A stretch of 64,000 nucleotides of DNA from Putridiphycobacter sp045107045. GTDB taxonomy: Bacteria > Bacteroidota > Bacteroidia > Flavobacteriales_D > Crocinitomicaceae. The stretch covers positions 62,001 through 126,000 of the forward strand of contig JBGCFR010000027.1 in NCBI GenBank assembly GCA_045107045.1. Direction: 5' to 3'. Of this stretch, positions 24,735-33,708 are shown piece by piece; the first letter of the stretch is position 1, and each line of letters opens with the position of its first letter. The translations under genes and the position numbers were made by a program. The notes under the pieces were generated by a model that was not told where the DNA came from, searched no databases, and saw only the letters and a program-made list of their open reading frames with translations.

Positions 24735-26999
24735 ATGAAATATTTACTTTGTACTTTTTTTCTTTTCCCCATAATTAGTTTTTCCCAATTTGCTTTTGAA
24801 TTGAATAATGATATTGATGTAATCGTTAATAATATTCAATTAAAGTACCCTTGGGTAGGCGGATTAGATGCACCACAGTATTCAAATATTGATTTAAATT
24901 TTGATGGCGTTCAAGATCTGTTTATTTTTGAAAGAAGTACGGAGAAAGTTTTAACTTTTTTGCAAAATGGTGCACCCGGACAAATAGACTTTATATATGC
25001 TCCACAGTATGAGTCTGACTTTCCAAAATTAAATTCATGGGCTCTTCTTGTTGATTATGATGGTGATGGAAAGAAAGACATTTTTTCTTATAACTATTCT
25101 AGTGCTTCTGTATTCAGAAATACAGGAAATCAAGGTACAGGTTTAAGTTTTGTTTTGCAAAATCAAACCCAATTACCCGCCACATTTTTAATAGATGGGA
25201 TTTTAATTAATTCCATAGTGTTTATGAGTAGTATTGATATACCGGCTATTACAGATATTGATAATGATGGAGATATTGATATTTTGGCATTTGGAAGTAG
25301 TGTTACTTCAGCATGTATCACATATCATAAAAACTTGTCTCAAGAATTATACGGAAATAATTCTGCCTTAGAATTTAAGGCTTCTAGCGTTTGTTACGGT
25401 AACTTTTGGGAAAATAGTGGCTCTAATTTAATTGAATTAGGCCAGTGCTGTTATAATCAAGTAGACAATCCTGAGACAATAATTGATATAAGGCCTACGG
25501 ATGGTGCTAGTGACCGTCACACAGGGTCAACAGTATTGTCGCTCGACCTTGATGCTGACAACATGCAAGACTTAATTATTGGTGATAACCAGACTTCTAA
25601 TCTCGTACGATTAATGAATGCTAATTCGGTCCCGAATACAAATATTGACATGATAAGTCCGGACTATGCATTCCCCTCGTATGATGTGCCAGTTGATGTT
25701 GACCAATTTCCAGGTGCTTATTATGTTGACATAAACAACGATAATATTCGAGATTTAATAGTTGCCCCTAACACAGCTGTAGAATCTAACAACTATCAAG
25801 CAAATTGGATGTATAAGAGTGATGGCTTGGATAATAATCCTGATTTTTCTCTGCAAACTAAAGGCTTTTTGCAAGATGACATGGTTGATGGCGGTGGGAG
25901 GTCTTATCCAGTCTATTTTGATCATAACGGTGATGGTTTAAAAGACTTAATCGTGTCTATTGGAGATAGGTACGATTCTGTTTCTGCAAATGGATATTCT
26001 CAATTGTTTTACTATGAAAATACTGGAACTGCTAATATCCCTGAATTTACCTTAGTAGACAAAGATTATGGGAATTTTTCAAATTTTTTAAATAGGCCTC
26101 ATGAGTACTATCGACCAGCTTTTGGTGATGCTGATGGAGATGGAGATAAAGATTTGTTATTAAATGATTCTTATGATACAATGTACTATTTCGAAAATAT
26201 TTCTGGAGCAGGAAATATTGCTCAGTTTGTTAATGCAACGCCGTTTAAAAATAATTTAGGTCAAGTAATTGATGAAGGGTTAGATGTGACACCAAAATTT
26301 ATTGATTTAAATAGAGATGGTAAGATGGATTTAGTTTTTGGAAAGAAAAATGGAAAAATTTCTTATTATGAAAATCAAGGGGGAACCTCTAATTATGATT
26401 TCGTTTTTAAAACAGCTTCACTTGGAGACGTAAATGTTGCAGAGGGTAATGCCTCAGTAGGTGTTGCAGTTCCTGAGTTCTTCGAAATTGATGGAGAGTA
26501 TCATCTTATATGTGGTGCAAAAAATGGATTTTTACATTATTACACTGGAATTGATGGTAATTTGACAAGTAGTTTTAATCTAGAGGATTCAACACTAGAA
26601 GACATTAATATAGGTTCTTATTCTACACCTCTAGTCTATGATATTGACAATGATAATAGATTTGAAATGCTAGTCGGAAATAAACGTGGAGGTGTAGTTT
26701 GTTATCAGTCAGCAATAATTACGGATGTTGGTTTAAATGATTTTAAGGCATTGAATGATGTTAATATTTACCCAAATCCGGCAGATACTTATCTCATTAT
26801 TGATTTATCGAAACTAACAATTGGTTCATACGAATTAGCAAAATTCACACTGTCTGACGTATCTGGACGTTTGGTTTTACAAAGTAAAATAGATCAAACT
26901 AAAACAAATATTGATTGCAAAGATTTTTCAAAAGGCGTATATTTCCTTTCTGTAAATGTAGATGGCCAATTGTTGAGCCGCAAAATTGTAATCGATTAA
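24735..26999 (+). CDS. FG-GAP/VCBS-repeat T9SS type A protein, copy 2
   Basis: 754 residues, closely similar along the whole length to the preceding gene (shared PWVGGLD/AWVGGLD, QYSNIDLN, LLVDYDGDGKKDIFS, YRPAFGDADGDGD, AQFVNATPFKN). Signal peptide ends at about SFSQ. The same set of Asp-rich FG-GAP loops precedes a type A sorting domain (VNIYPNPADTYLIIDL ... GVYFLSVNVDGQLLSRKI). It arose by tandem duplication; signal and sorting regions have drifted more than the repeat core. Its stop overlaps the ATG of the next gene (TAATG), so the three genes are probably one transcript. Confidence 0.92.
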   Translation: MKYLLCTFFLFPIISFSQFAFELNNDIDVIVNNIQLKYPWVGGLDAPQYSNIDLNFDGVQDLFIFERSTEKVLTFLQNGAPGQIDFIYAPQYESDFPKLNSWALLVDYDGDGKKDIFSYNYSSASVFRNTGNQGTGLSFVLQNQTQLPATFLIDGILINSIVFMSSIDIPAITDIDNDGDIDILAFGSSVTSACITYHKNLSQELYGNNSALEFKASSVCYGNFWENSGSNLIELGQCCYNQVDNPETIIDIRPTDGASDRHTGSTVLSLDLDADNMQDLIIGDNQTSNLVRLMNANSVPNTNIDMISPDYAFPSYDVPVDVDQFPGAYYVDINNDNIRDLIVAPNTAVESNNYQANWMYKSDGLDNNPDFSLQTKGFLQDDMVDGGGRSYPVYFDHNGDGLKDLIVSIGDRYDSVSANGYSQLFYYENTGTANIPEFTLVDKDYGNFSNFLNRPHEYYRPAFGDADGDGDKDLLLNDSYDTMYYFENISGAGNIAQFVNATPFKNNLGQVIDEGLDVTPKFIDLNRDGKMDLVFGKKNGKISYYENQGGTSNYDFVFKTASLGDVNVAEGNASVGVAVPEFFEIDGEYHLICGAKNGFLHYYTGIDGNLTSSFNLEDSTLEDINIGSYSTPLVYDIDNDNRFEMLVGNKRGGVVCYQSAIITDVGLNDFKALNDVNIYPNPADTYLIIDLSKLTIGSYELAKFTLSDVSGRLVLQSKIDQTKTNIDCKDFSKGVYFLSVNVDGQLLSRKIVID
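26112..26147 (+). repeat. 36-bp exact direct repeat, copy 2
   Basis: Exact match to 23846-23881; the longest identity I found between the two tandem paralogues by eye. Confidence 0.95.
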
Positions 27000-27949
27000 T
27001 GAAACAAAAAATCAGTTCGCTTACTGAATTGTTGAATATTGAACATCCCGTCATAATGGCACCAATGTTTTTGGTATCTAATGCAAAAATGTTAATAGAG
27101 GCCGGAAATAATGGCATTGCTGGTGCTATTCCCGCATTAAATTTTAGAACTATTTTAGAATTTAAGAATGCTATTCTAGAAGTTAAACTAAAAACTAACG
27201 GTCCAGTGGGTGTTAATATAATTGTCAATAAGTCAAATCCTAAAGCAGCAGATCAATTAAAGGCAAGTGTTGAACTAAATGTTGACTTCATTATTACTTC
27301 ATTAGGGAACCCAGAAAATGTAATTAAGGCTTGCCAGGCAAAAGATATTAAAGTGTTTTGTGATGTGACAGACTTGAAGTTTGCAAAAAAGGTTGAATCT
27401 TTAGGTGCAGATGCAGTTATTGCTGTTAATAATAAAGCTGGAGGCCATGCAGGTGGGCTTGCTCCAGAAGAATTAATTCCTAGTTTAGTAAAACATTGCA
27501 AAATTCCAGTGATTTCAGCAGGAGGTGTTGGTACAAAAGCTGATTTAGATTATATCCTTAAATTAGGAGCAGCTGGTGTCTCAGTAGGAAGTTTATTTAT
27601 AGCTAGTGAAGAGTCGGATGTTTCAGATGACTATAAGCAAGCTTGCGTTGATTATGGAGCAAATGACATTGTGATGAGCACAAAAATATCAGGAACACCT
27701 TGTACAGTGATTAATACGCCCTATGTACAAAAGATAGGTACTGAACAAAATTGGTTTGAACGTTTGCTGAGCAGGAGTAGACGATTAAAAAAATGGGTCA
27801 AAATGTTTACATTTCTAAAGGGAATGAAGTCAATTGAAAAAGCTGCATTTAGCGCTACCTATAAAACAGTATGGTGTGCAGGCCCAACAATTGAACATAC
27901 AAAATCAATCCGACCGATCAAGGAAATCATTAAGTCTCTTACTGCTTGA
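26999..27949 (+). CDS. nitronate monooxygenase / 2-nitropropane dioxygenase-like flavoprotein
   Basis: 316 residues from the ATG at 26999, which shares its A with the upstream TAA; a longer frame from 26915 would overlap the paralogue's sorting domain and is rejected. TIM-barrel FMN protein: IEHPVIMAPMFLVSN at the start, NKAGGHAGG and VISAGGVGTKAD for FMN phosphate binding, and AAGVSVGSLFIASEES. The family oxidises alkyl nitronates or acts as FabK-type enoyl-ACP reductase; which one is not decided here. No signal peptide, so cytoplasmic, which makes its coupling to a secreted protein odd. It overlaps the convergent DUF2341 gene by 11 bases. Confidence 0.9.
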   Translation: MKQKISSLTELLNIEHPVIMAPMFLVSNAKMLIEAGNNGIAGAIPALNFRTILEFKNAILEVKLKTNGPVGVNIIVNKSNPKAADQLKASVELNVDFIITSLGNPENVIKACQAKDIKVFCDVTDLKFAKKVESLGADAVIAVNNKAGGHAGGLAPEELIPSLVKHCKIPVISAGGVGTKADLDYILKLGAAGVSVGSLFIASEESDVSDDYKQACVDYGANDIVMSTKISGTPCTVINTPYVQKIGTEQNWFERLLSRSRRLKKWVKMFTFLKGMKSIEKAAFSATYKTVWCAGPTIEHTKSIRPIKEIIKSLTA

Positions 27950-29594
27950 TCAGTTTTTTCGTAGTATTCCCAAATTCAACAAAATATATTCCTTTTGGCA
28001 GTGATTCTATATTGATAATTGTAGACCCAGAATTATTTACAATTAATTGATTGATTATTTGACCTGTAGCACTCCTAATGGATATTGTTCCGGCCCCTTT
28101 TGTCTCTATTGTAACTTGATTAGAAGCAGGGTTTGGATAAACTGAAAATTCATTTCTTAAATATTTAAGTGTTACGGATTCAGTTTTGGACAAAGAACTA
28201 CTTCCATCAAAATCTATTTGTTTTAAACGGTAATAGCTTATTTTATCTTTTAAATTTTCATCAATATAGCTGTAATCAATAGTGCTAAAAGAAGTTCCTG
28301 CACCTTTAACTCTAGCTAACTCAAACCATGAATTAGCATCAATAGACTTTTCAATAACGAAATAATCATTATTGATTTCCGAAGCTGTAGTCCAATTTAA
28401 TTGTGCATCTATATTATTAACCTCTTGAGCTGTAAAGTCAGTAAGTTCAACAGGAAGCGTCCAGCAGAGATTGCTTGCGCCAAATTCTGCAGATTTAGTA
28501 TAAAATGTATTCGGCGCATTTTGATTTCTATATTCCGTCAATATCCAATCCGCACTTCTTTCCGCACTAATAACTCTTCCTTCGTCAATAATACCGTCAA
28601 AGTAAAATGCATTTTGCTCCTTACGTGCAATGTTTAAATTCTCAACTGGGTTTCCCATCGGTCCAGTGTGGTTACCAGTATTACCTTGTTGAACACCATC
28701 AATAAAACATCTTATTGTGCCAGCAGACTGATCGTAAGTCAATGCCACGTAGTGCCATGCATTTATAGTTATGCCATTGTCAACAATATCTTTTTCTCCC
28801 GACCTTTGCAGTTCAATTCTAATCGCATTACTTAAAAGAAATAAGCTATAACCTGGATCATCCCAGCCACCGCCTCTATTGATTACATGCCCACTTGCAG
28901 CCGTACTAAACATCCAAGCTGAAACTGTAATATCATTATTTATAGTTGTAGAGGCGTCCGAACCGCAATCAAAAAAATCATCCGTGCCATCAAAGTCAAT
29001 ACCGTTACCAATTCTTCCAGTAACAAGATCTCCGGCAGTCATTGACCCATTAGCAATACCATCATTTGTATTGGCTGTATAATCTGTTAGCTGTGGTGAA
29101 GATCCAGCAGGTGATTGGTTCATATGCCAAACTGCTGCATAATCGCTATTCCAAACATCTGTGGTTGAAGGATCGTTAGATACTGAGCTATTGCCGTAGT
29201 ACATGTGTATATTGGTGTTGCTGGAGGCCAGTAAAGTAGGAATTCTTACCCAGGCGATATATTCTCCTGTTGTAGCATTGTACTCTTCAATTTGGTGATC
29301 TAATAATGTATTACAATCTCCAAGAGTGAATACAATATCAAATCCATTACTGCTCTCTACATTACCGCCGTTCACTGTAGTTCTTAAATCCGTGTCAGTA
29401 AAGCTAACAAGCATCACAAAGTTGGTTAAATTGGTGGAGCCTGCAACTTGAGCTGAGTTAACGAGTAACTGCTTACCGAAAGAATATCCAGGAGGTTGGG
29501 CATATGTAAATTGTGTAGATCCAAGAAGTAAAATAGTTACTAAGGGAAATAAACAATATTGTCTAATAATTTTTAAGAATGTCATCATCATCAT
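27939..29594 (-). CDS. DUF2341/LamG-domain T9SS type A protein
   Basis: 551 residues. Four consecutive ATG codons open the frame, so the exact start is uncertain. After a signal peptide (ending near TYAQ) comes a DUF2341 domain (about 35-140, NFVMLVSFTDTDLR, IEEYNATTGEYIAWVRIP, IHMYYGN), then a LamG/concanavalin-like domain (about 150-360, AVWHMNQ, IDFDGTDDFFDCG, FIDGVQQGNTG), a fibronectin-like segment (ELTDFTAQEVNNIDAQLNW), and a type A sorting domain (FSVYPNPASNQVTIE ... GIYFVEFGN). Surface-exposed carbohydrate or protein binding is likely; ligand unknown. Monocistronic. Confidence 0.92.
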   Translation of the reverse strand: MMMMTFLKIIRQYCLFPLVTILLLGSTQFTYAQPPGYSFGKQLLVNSAQVAGSTNLTNFVMLVSFTDTDLRTTVNGGNVESSNGFDIVFTLGDCNTLLDHQIEEYNATTGEYIAWVRIPTLLASSNTNIHMYYGNSSVSNDPSTTDVWNSDYAAVWHMNQSPAGSSPQLTDYTANTNDGIANGSMTAGDLVTGRIGNGIDFDGTDDFFDCGSDASTTINNDITVSAWMFSTAASGHVINRGGGWDDPGYSLFLLSNAIRIELQRSGEKDIVDNGITINAWHYVALTYDQSAGTIRCFIDGVQQGNTGNHTGPMGNPVENLNIARKEQNAFYFDGIIDEGRVISAERSADWILTEYRNQNAPNTFYTKSAEFGASNLCWTLPVELTDFTAQEVNNIDAQLNWTTASEINNDYFVIEKSIDANSWFELARVKGAGTSFSTIDYSYIDENLKDKISYYRLKQIDFDGSSSLSKTESVTLKYLRNEFSVYPNPASNQVTIETKGAGTISIRSATGQIINQLIVNNSGSTIINIESLPKGIYFVEFGNTTKKLIKQ

Positions 29595-29637
29595 TATATA
29601 CGATAACTATGCCAAAAAAGTTAGTGATAAAACATAA

Positions 29638-29669
29638 AAAAAGCAAGTTCAATTAAAAACTTGCTTTTT
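29638..29669 (-). terminator. intrinsic terminator after the desaturase
   Basis: AAAAAGCAAGTT (29638-29649) pairs with AACTTGCTTTTT (29658-29669); the minus strand continues into a T run. It lies 17 bases past the desaturase stop. Confidence 0.88.
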
Positions 29670-29686
29670 GGTAAAAGGTTAAAATA

Positions 29687-30790
29687 TTAAGCTCTTCCTA
29701 ATGACTTAATCATTTTAGTATGATAAACCAACGCTTCCATAAAAGTTTTGTGAGAGTGATATGGCACATTGAACTCTTCAGCAGTTTTTTTCACAATAGA
29801 GGATATTTTTTTGTAATGTACATGGCAAATGTTTGGAAATAGATGGTGCTCAACTTGGTAGTTTAATCCGCCAACAAACCATGCTAATATTCTACTTTTT
29901 GGAGCAAAATTAGCGGTAGTTTCCATTTGATGGATCGCAAAACTGTTTTCAACACTATTGTCAACATCTGGTCTTATAAAATCTGTTTCAGGTACTACGT
30001 GTGCTGGCTGAAATATTATGGCCAATACAAATCCCGCAATTAAATTCTTCATCAAAATAAATAATGGAATCCACCACCATGAAATAGGTAAAATTATAAT
30101 AGGTAAAATTAACATTGTAGTATAATAAAACACTTTGCTGAAAATTAATTCAGCTAATAACTTACCAAAACTATCATTCTCAGTTTTGGTTAAGTCCATT
30201 TTTTTGTATCTAAATAATTGTTGAAAATCTTTTGTAGTGACCCATGAGACTGTCATTAAACTATAGAAAAACCAAACGTAAAAGTGCTGGTACTTATGAA
30301 TCGGTTTTAATTCTGCATTTGGGGAGAATCTTAAAAACGGAGGAGGAGAAATGTCCTCATCATATCCATGAATATTTGTGTAAGAATGATGTAAAACATT
30401 GTGTTGAACTTTCCAAGTTGCAGCGAATCCACCAATTAAATTTACAATTTTACCTATCCATTTATTTACATTTCCGTTTTTTGAATAAGCACCATGGTTG
30501 GCATCATGCATTACACCCATTCCAATTCCAGCCATTCCTAGACCCATTAATACATACATTAGAGCTATTAAACCAACAGATTCGAATCCGCCAAATAAAA
30601 CAAATGATAAAGGGACAAAGTAAAGTGAAACCATAAAAATGGTTTTTATTACCATTGCTGAATTTGCATGTTTTGAAATATTATTGTCCTTAAAATAGCC
30701 TCTTACTCTTTTATTGAGAGTAGCACTAAATTCACGACCTATTTTCGGTGAAAATTTCACAGCTTTTAGTCCTTGCGAAGATTCATTCAT
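29687..30790 (-). CDS. membrane fatty acid desaturase
   Basis: 367 residues. The three histidine boxes of front-end/acyl-lipid desaturases are present: HDANH (95-99), HNVLHH (130-135) and QVEHH (312-316, in NYQVEHHLFP). Two pairs of membrane helices (about 47-90 and 220-260) flank the di-iron core. It introduces a double bond into membrane fatty acids using O2 and reduced electron carrier. Monocistronic, with a -7 box at 30817-30824. The exact positional specificity is not readable; the QxxHH third box points to a front-end-like enzyme without a fused cytochrome b5. Confidence 0.94.
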   Translation of the reverse strand: MNESSQGLKAVKFSPKIGREFSATLNKRVRGYFKDNNISKHANSAMVIKTIFMVSLYFVPLSFVLFGGFESVGLIALMYVLMGLGMAGIGMGVMHDANHGAYSKNGNVNKWIGKIVNLIGGFAATWKVQHNVLHHSYTNIHGYDEDISPPPFLRFSPNAELKPIHKYQHFYVWFFYSLMTVSWVTTKDFQQLFRYKKMDLTKTENDSFGKLLAELIFSKVFYYTTMLILPIIILPISWWWIPLFILMKNLIAGFVLAIIFQPAHVVPETDFIRPDVDNSVENSFAIHQMETTANFAPKSRILAWFVGGLNYQVEHHLFPNICHVHYKKISSIVKKTAEEFNVPYHSHKTFMEALVYHTKMIKSLGRA

Positions 30791-30816
30791 ATGGGATGAT
30801 TAATTATTAGTTGAAG

Positions 30817-30824
30817 CAAATTTA
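30817..30824 (-). promoter_or_regulatory. -7 box (TAAATTTG) for the desaturase
   Basis: Minus strand TAAATTTG, 26 bases ahead of the ATG, matches TAnnTTTG; no good -33 element is seen. Confidence 0.45.
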
Positions 30825-31079
30825 CGCTTTTTATCTAATAATTGGGTTCCGTTTTTTTTTCAAAACGATTGATTTTTTTTAATCTATTATTTTGCAAGTA
30901 ATTAGCAGTGTATGAGTATTGTCATATTTGTGAAATTTTATCGATACTCTACAGGATGAAAATAGATATTTAAGATTTAAATTATTGTTTTTTAGATCTT
31001 TATATGGTGTTTGTTTGTTAGTTCATGAAATTTGTTAAAAATCATTTTTTATTAACAATTCTAAATTTAAAAATATGCC

Positions 31080-31087
31080 TATGTTTG
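31080..31087 (+). promoter_or_regulatory. -7 box (TATGTTTG) for the symporter
   Basis: TATGTTTG lies 25 bases before the ATG at 31113, giving a leader of roughly 20 bases. No TTG at the -33 spacing. Confidence 0.45.
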
Positions 31088-31112
31088 AAGATACCGTAAA
31101 ATAACAATTAAT

Positions 31113-32627
31113 ATGAGTACAACTTTAATTTTGTTTATTCTTGTTGCTTATTTTTTAGTATTGGTTTTAATATCTTTTATTACTGGAAAAAAAACCGACA
31201 ATGATACCTTTTTTAAAGGGAATAGAAATAGTAGATGGTACATAGTAGCTTTTGGGATGATAGGTGCTTCATTGTCTGGTGTTACATTTATTTCAATTCC
31301 AGGAACTGTCGCTACAAGTGGATATACCTATTTGCAAATGTGCTTAGGTTATATTGTAGGTTATATTATTATTGCTTTCATTTTACTTCCCCTATACTAT
31401 AGACTAAACCTAACTTCAATTTATGAGTTTTTGAGAGACCGCTTTGGTGTGTATACTTATAAAATGGGAGCTGCCTTTTTTGTTTTATCACGCATTATTG
31501 GAGCTGCACTAAGGATGTATCTTGTCGCAAATGTATTGCAAGAGTTTGTTTTTACAAATATGGGTGTGCCTTTTGAAATGACCGTAGCAATAAGTATTCT
31601 ATTAATCTGGGTCTATACATTTAGGGGCGGAATAAAAACAATTATTTGGACAGATACATTACAAACTTTATTCATGTTAGTAGCAGTTGGATTAAGTGTA
31701 TATTTAATTGCAAGTGATTTAGGAATTGGAATTACTAATATCTATCAAGAAATTTTAGCTAGTGATCTTAGTGAAACAATTAAGTCAGGTCAAATGGGTG
31801 AGATGTGGCAAACATCAAATTCTAATGCAAAAAACTTTTGGTGGAAAGGCTTACTTGGAGGAATATTTATTACTCTTGGTATGACTGGGGTTGATCAAGA
31901 TATGATGCAGAAAAATCTTACTGTTGATTCTTTAAAGGGAGCAAAGAAGAACATGATTTCCTTAGGTGTCATATTATTTTTTGTTAATATTATTTTCCTT
32001 ACTCTCGGTGGGTTGTTATTTTTATTTATAGATGCAAACCCGGATGTCATGACAAAATGGATGGCTCATAGTGCTGAGGCAGATACTGATCTTCTATTTG
32101 CTTCAATTGCACTCGAAGGCGGATTACCACTTGTCTTAGGAATCTTCTTTCTTTTAGGTTTAATCGCAGCTGCGTATTCGAGTGCTGATTCAGCTCTGAC
32201 TTCATTAACGACCTCAGTTAGTATTGATTTCTTCAACATAAAAGAAAAAGATCAGTTAAAGCAGATACAAATTAGAAAATGGGTTCATATTGGCATGTCG
32301 TTAGCCCTGCTTTTAACTATCATAGTCTTTAAGTGGATAAAGAGTGATAGTGTAGTTATGGAATTATTTGGTGCAGCTAATTTTACTTATGGCCCTCTTT
32401 TGGGGCTGTTTATGTTTGGTGTTTTATGTAAGCGCAGAGTAACAGATTTGTATTCATCACTAATAACTATTGGTGTTGCTGTTATTGTATTCGTTTTTAT
32501 AAAGTTTTATAGTGTGGCTGTTTTTGGTGACTATGTATTTGGGTCTGAACTGCTAGGAATAAATGCCATGCTTGTATTCTTCATTTTGTATTTAGTATCA
32601 TCAAAAAAAGGAATAATCAATGGATAG
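31113..32627 (+). CDS. sodium:solute symporter (SSS family)
   Basis: 504 residues with about 13 membrane helices. N-terminal region with FFKGNRNSRWYIVAFGMIGAS and SGVTFISIPG, typical of SSS helix 1-2 sodium-site residues, and AAAYSSADSALTSLTTSVS near 355 corresponding to the sodium-binding helix 8. Imports a small solute with Na+ across the inner membrane; the substrate (sugar, amino acid, vitamin or other) cannot be told from sequence or neighbours. Monocistronic by spacing. Confidence 0.93.
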   Translation: MSTTLILFILVAYFLVLVLISFITGKKTDNDTFFKGNRNSRWYIVAFGMIGASLSGVTFISIPGTVATSGYTYLQMCLGYIVGYIIIAFILLPLYYRLNLTSIYEFLRDRFGVYTYKMGAAFFVLSRIIGAALRMYLVANVLQEFVFTNMGVPFEMTVAISILLIWVYTFRGGIKTIIWTDTLQTLFMLVAVGLSVYLIASDLGIGITNIYQEILASDLSETIKSGQMGEMWQTSNSNAKNFWWKGLLGGIFITLGMTGVDQDMMQKNLTVDSLKGAKKNMISLGVILFFVNIIFLTLGGLLFLFIDANPDVMTKWMAHSAEADTDLLFASIALEGGLPLVLGIFFLLGLIAAAYSSADSALTSLTTSVSIDFFNIKEKDQLKQIQIRKWVHIGMSLALLLTIIVFKWIKSDSVVMELFGAANFTYGPLLGLFMFGVLCKRRVTDLYSSLITIGVAVIVFVFIKFYSVAVFGDYVFGSELLGINAMLVFFILYLVSSKKGIING

Positions 32628-32674
32628 GCTTGCAATAGACTGACAAATGTGCAGTTAAAAAAAGTGGTATTCTA

Positions 32675-32705
32675 TTTGTAATAACAGAAATAGAAATTAA
32701 GTTTG
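32675..32705 (+). promoter_or_regulatory. complete Bacteroidota-type promoter for trxA
   Basis: TTTG at 32675-32678, a 19-base spacer, then TAAGTTTG at 32698-32705, an exact fit to the -33 TTTG / -7 TAnnTTTG arrangement. The leader would be about 30 bases. Confidence 0.75.
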
Positions 32706-32741
32706 CATAAGCAAATAATACAATAACAAAACAAAAATATT

Positions 32742-33059
32742 ATGGCATTAGAATTTACAGCTGATAACTTTGAAGAATTAGCAAAAAAATCAGATAAACC
32801 AGTAATGGTTGACTTTTGGGCAGCTTGGTGTGGACCTTGTAGAATGGTTGGACCAATTGTTGAAGAAATATCAAACGAGTATGAAGGCAAAGCAGTTATC
32901 GGTAAGGTAGATGTTGACGCTCACGGTTCTATATCAATGGAATATGGAGTAAGAAATATTCCGACAATTATCTTTATGAAAAATGGAGAAGTTGTAGATA
33001 AGTCAGTTGGTGCGGTTCCAAAAGCTCAATTAATTGAAAAATTAGAAGCATTAATGTAA
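32742..33059 (+). CDS. trxA: thioredoxin
   Basis: 105 residues, the standard thioredoxin length. The redox motif WCGPC has Cys30 and Cys33, the buried Asp is in MVDFWA (D24), and the cis-proline is in RNIPTIIF. It reduces protein disulfides in the cytoplasm and is recharged by the thioredoxin reductase encoded at 50771-51721. It has its own promoter and a perfect palindromic terminator, so it is monocistronic. Confidence 0.97.
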   Translation: MALEFTADNFEELAKKSDKPVMVDFWAAWCGPCRMVGPIVEEISNEYEGKAVIGKVDVDAHGSISMEYGVRNIPTIIFMKNGEVVDKSVGAVPKAQLIEKLEALM

Positions 33060-33086
33060 TTACTTCTCATTATTTACAGTATTTTT

Positions 33087-33116
33087 AAAAACACCCATCC
33101 TAGGATGGGTGTTTTT
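33087..33116 (+). terminator. perfect-palindrome terminator after trxA
   Basis: 33087-33101 is the exact reverse complement of 33102-33116, giving a 13-bp stem with a 4-base CTAG loop and terminal T5. Confidence 0.93.
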
Positions 33117-33135
33117 GTATAAATTAAAATTTATA

Positions 33136-33708
33136 ATGTCGAAACAATTTTGGGAAAGTAGGTGGGAGTCGGGCCAAATAGGATGGGACCTAGGAATAGT
33201 GTCACCTCCGCTAAAAGCATATATTAGTCAACTTGAAAACAAAAAGATTAAAATACTTATTCCCGGCTGCGGTAATGCATATGAAGCAGAGTACATGCTT
33301 GAACAGGGATTTGAGAATGTTTATATCATTGAATTAGCAAAAAAAGCCATAGATTTATTTAAGATTAGATGTCCATTATTTCCTGAAGATCAAATAATTA
33401 ATGGTGATTTTTTTGAGCTAGAATCTTCTTTTGATTTAGTAATAGAACAAACTTTTTTCTGTGCAATTATTCCTGATTTAAGAGATCAATATGTTAAAAA
33501 GGTTAATAGTTTGTTGAACCCAAATGGAAAATTAGTAGGAGTATTGTTTAACCGATATTTTGCAGATGGTCCTCCATTTGGTGGTGATATAGCGGAATAT
33601 AAAACAAGGTTTAAAAGTCATTTCGAAATTTTAACCATGGCAAATTGTCATAATTCTATTTCTCCTCGTCAGGGAAGCGAAGTTTTTATTAATTTGCAAA
33701 AGAAATGA
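33136..33708 (+). CDS. TPMT-family SAM-dependent methyltransferase
   Basis: 190 residues from the ATG at 33136; an in-frame ATG at 33109 lies inside the trxA terminator and is rejected. Begins FWESRWESGQIGWDLG, the hallmark of thiopurine S-methyltransferase-like proteins, with the SAM-binding motif ILIPGCGNAYEAEYM near 40 and EQTFFCAI in the motif II region. Bacterial members methylate small thiols, selenite or tellurite, and halide ions; substrate here unknown. ATGA overlap with the next gene implies co-translation. Confidence 0.9.
   Translation: MSKQFWESRWESGQIGWDLGIVSPPLKAYISQLENKKIKILIPGCGNAYEAEYMLEQGFENVYIIELAKKAIDLFKIRCPLFPEDQIINGDFFELESSFDLVIEQTFFCAIIPDLRDQYVKKVNSLLNPNGKLVGVLFNRYFADGPPFGGDIAEYKTRFKSHFEILTMANCHNSISPRQGSEVFINLQKK

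Larger units (their letters stand above)
30791..31112. other. 322-bp divergent intergenic region
   Basis: Very AT-rich spacer between the divergent desaturase and symporter genes. It holds a -7-like box for each direction (30817-30824 minus, 31080-31087 plus). I see no gene, RNA or obvious operator in the remainder. Confidence 0.6.

Noticed and set aside
26915..26998. 28-residue N-terminal extension of the nitronate-monooxygenase-like protein
   Set aside because: It overlaps the sorting-domain coding region of the upstream gene and does not resemble the family.
30244..30636. 130-codon open frame on the plus strand
   Set aside because: Antisense to the desaturase, whose His boxes occupy the same bases; codon pattern fits the minus strand.
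33109..33135. Longer N-terminus for the methyltransferase
   Set aside because: It falls inside the trxA terminator hairpin; the family begins at MSKQFWESRW.
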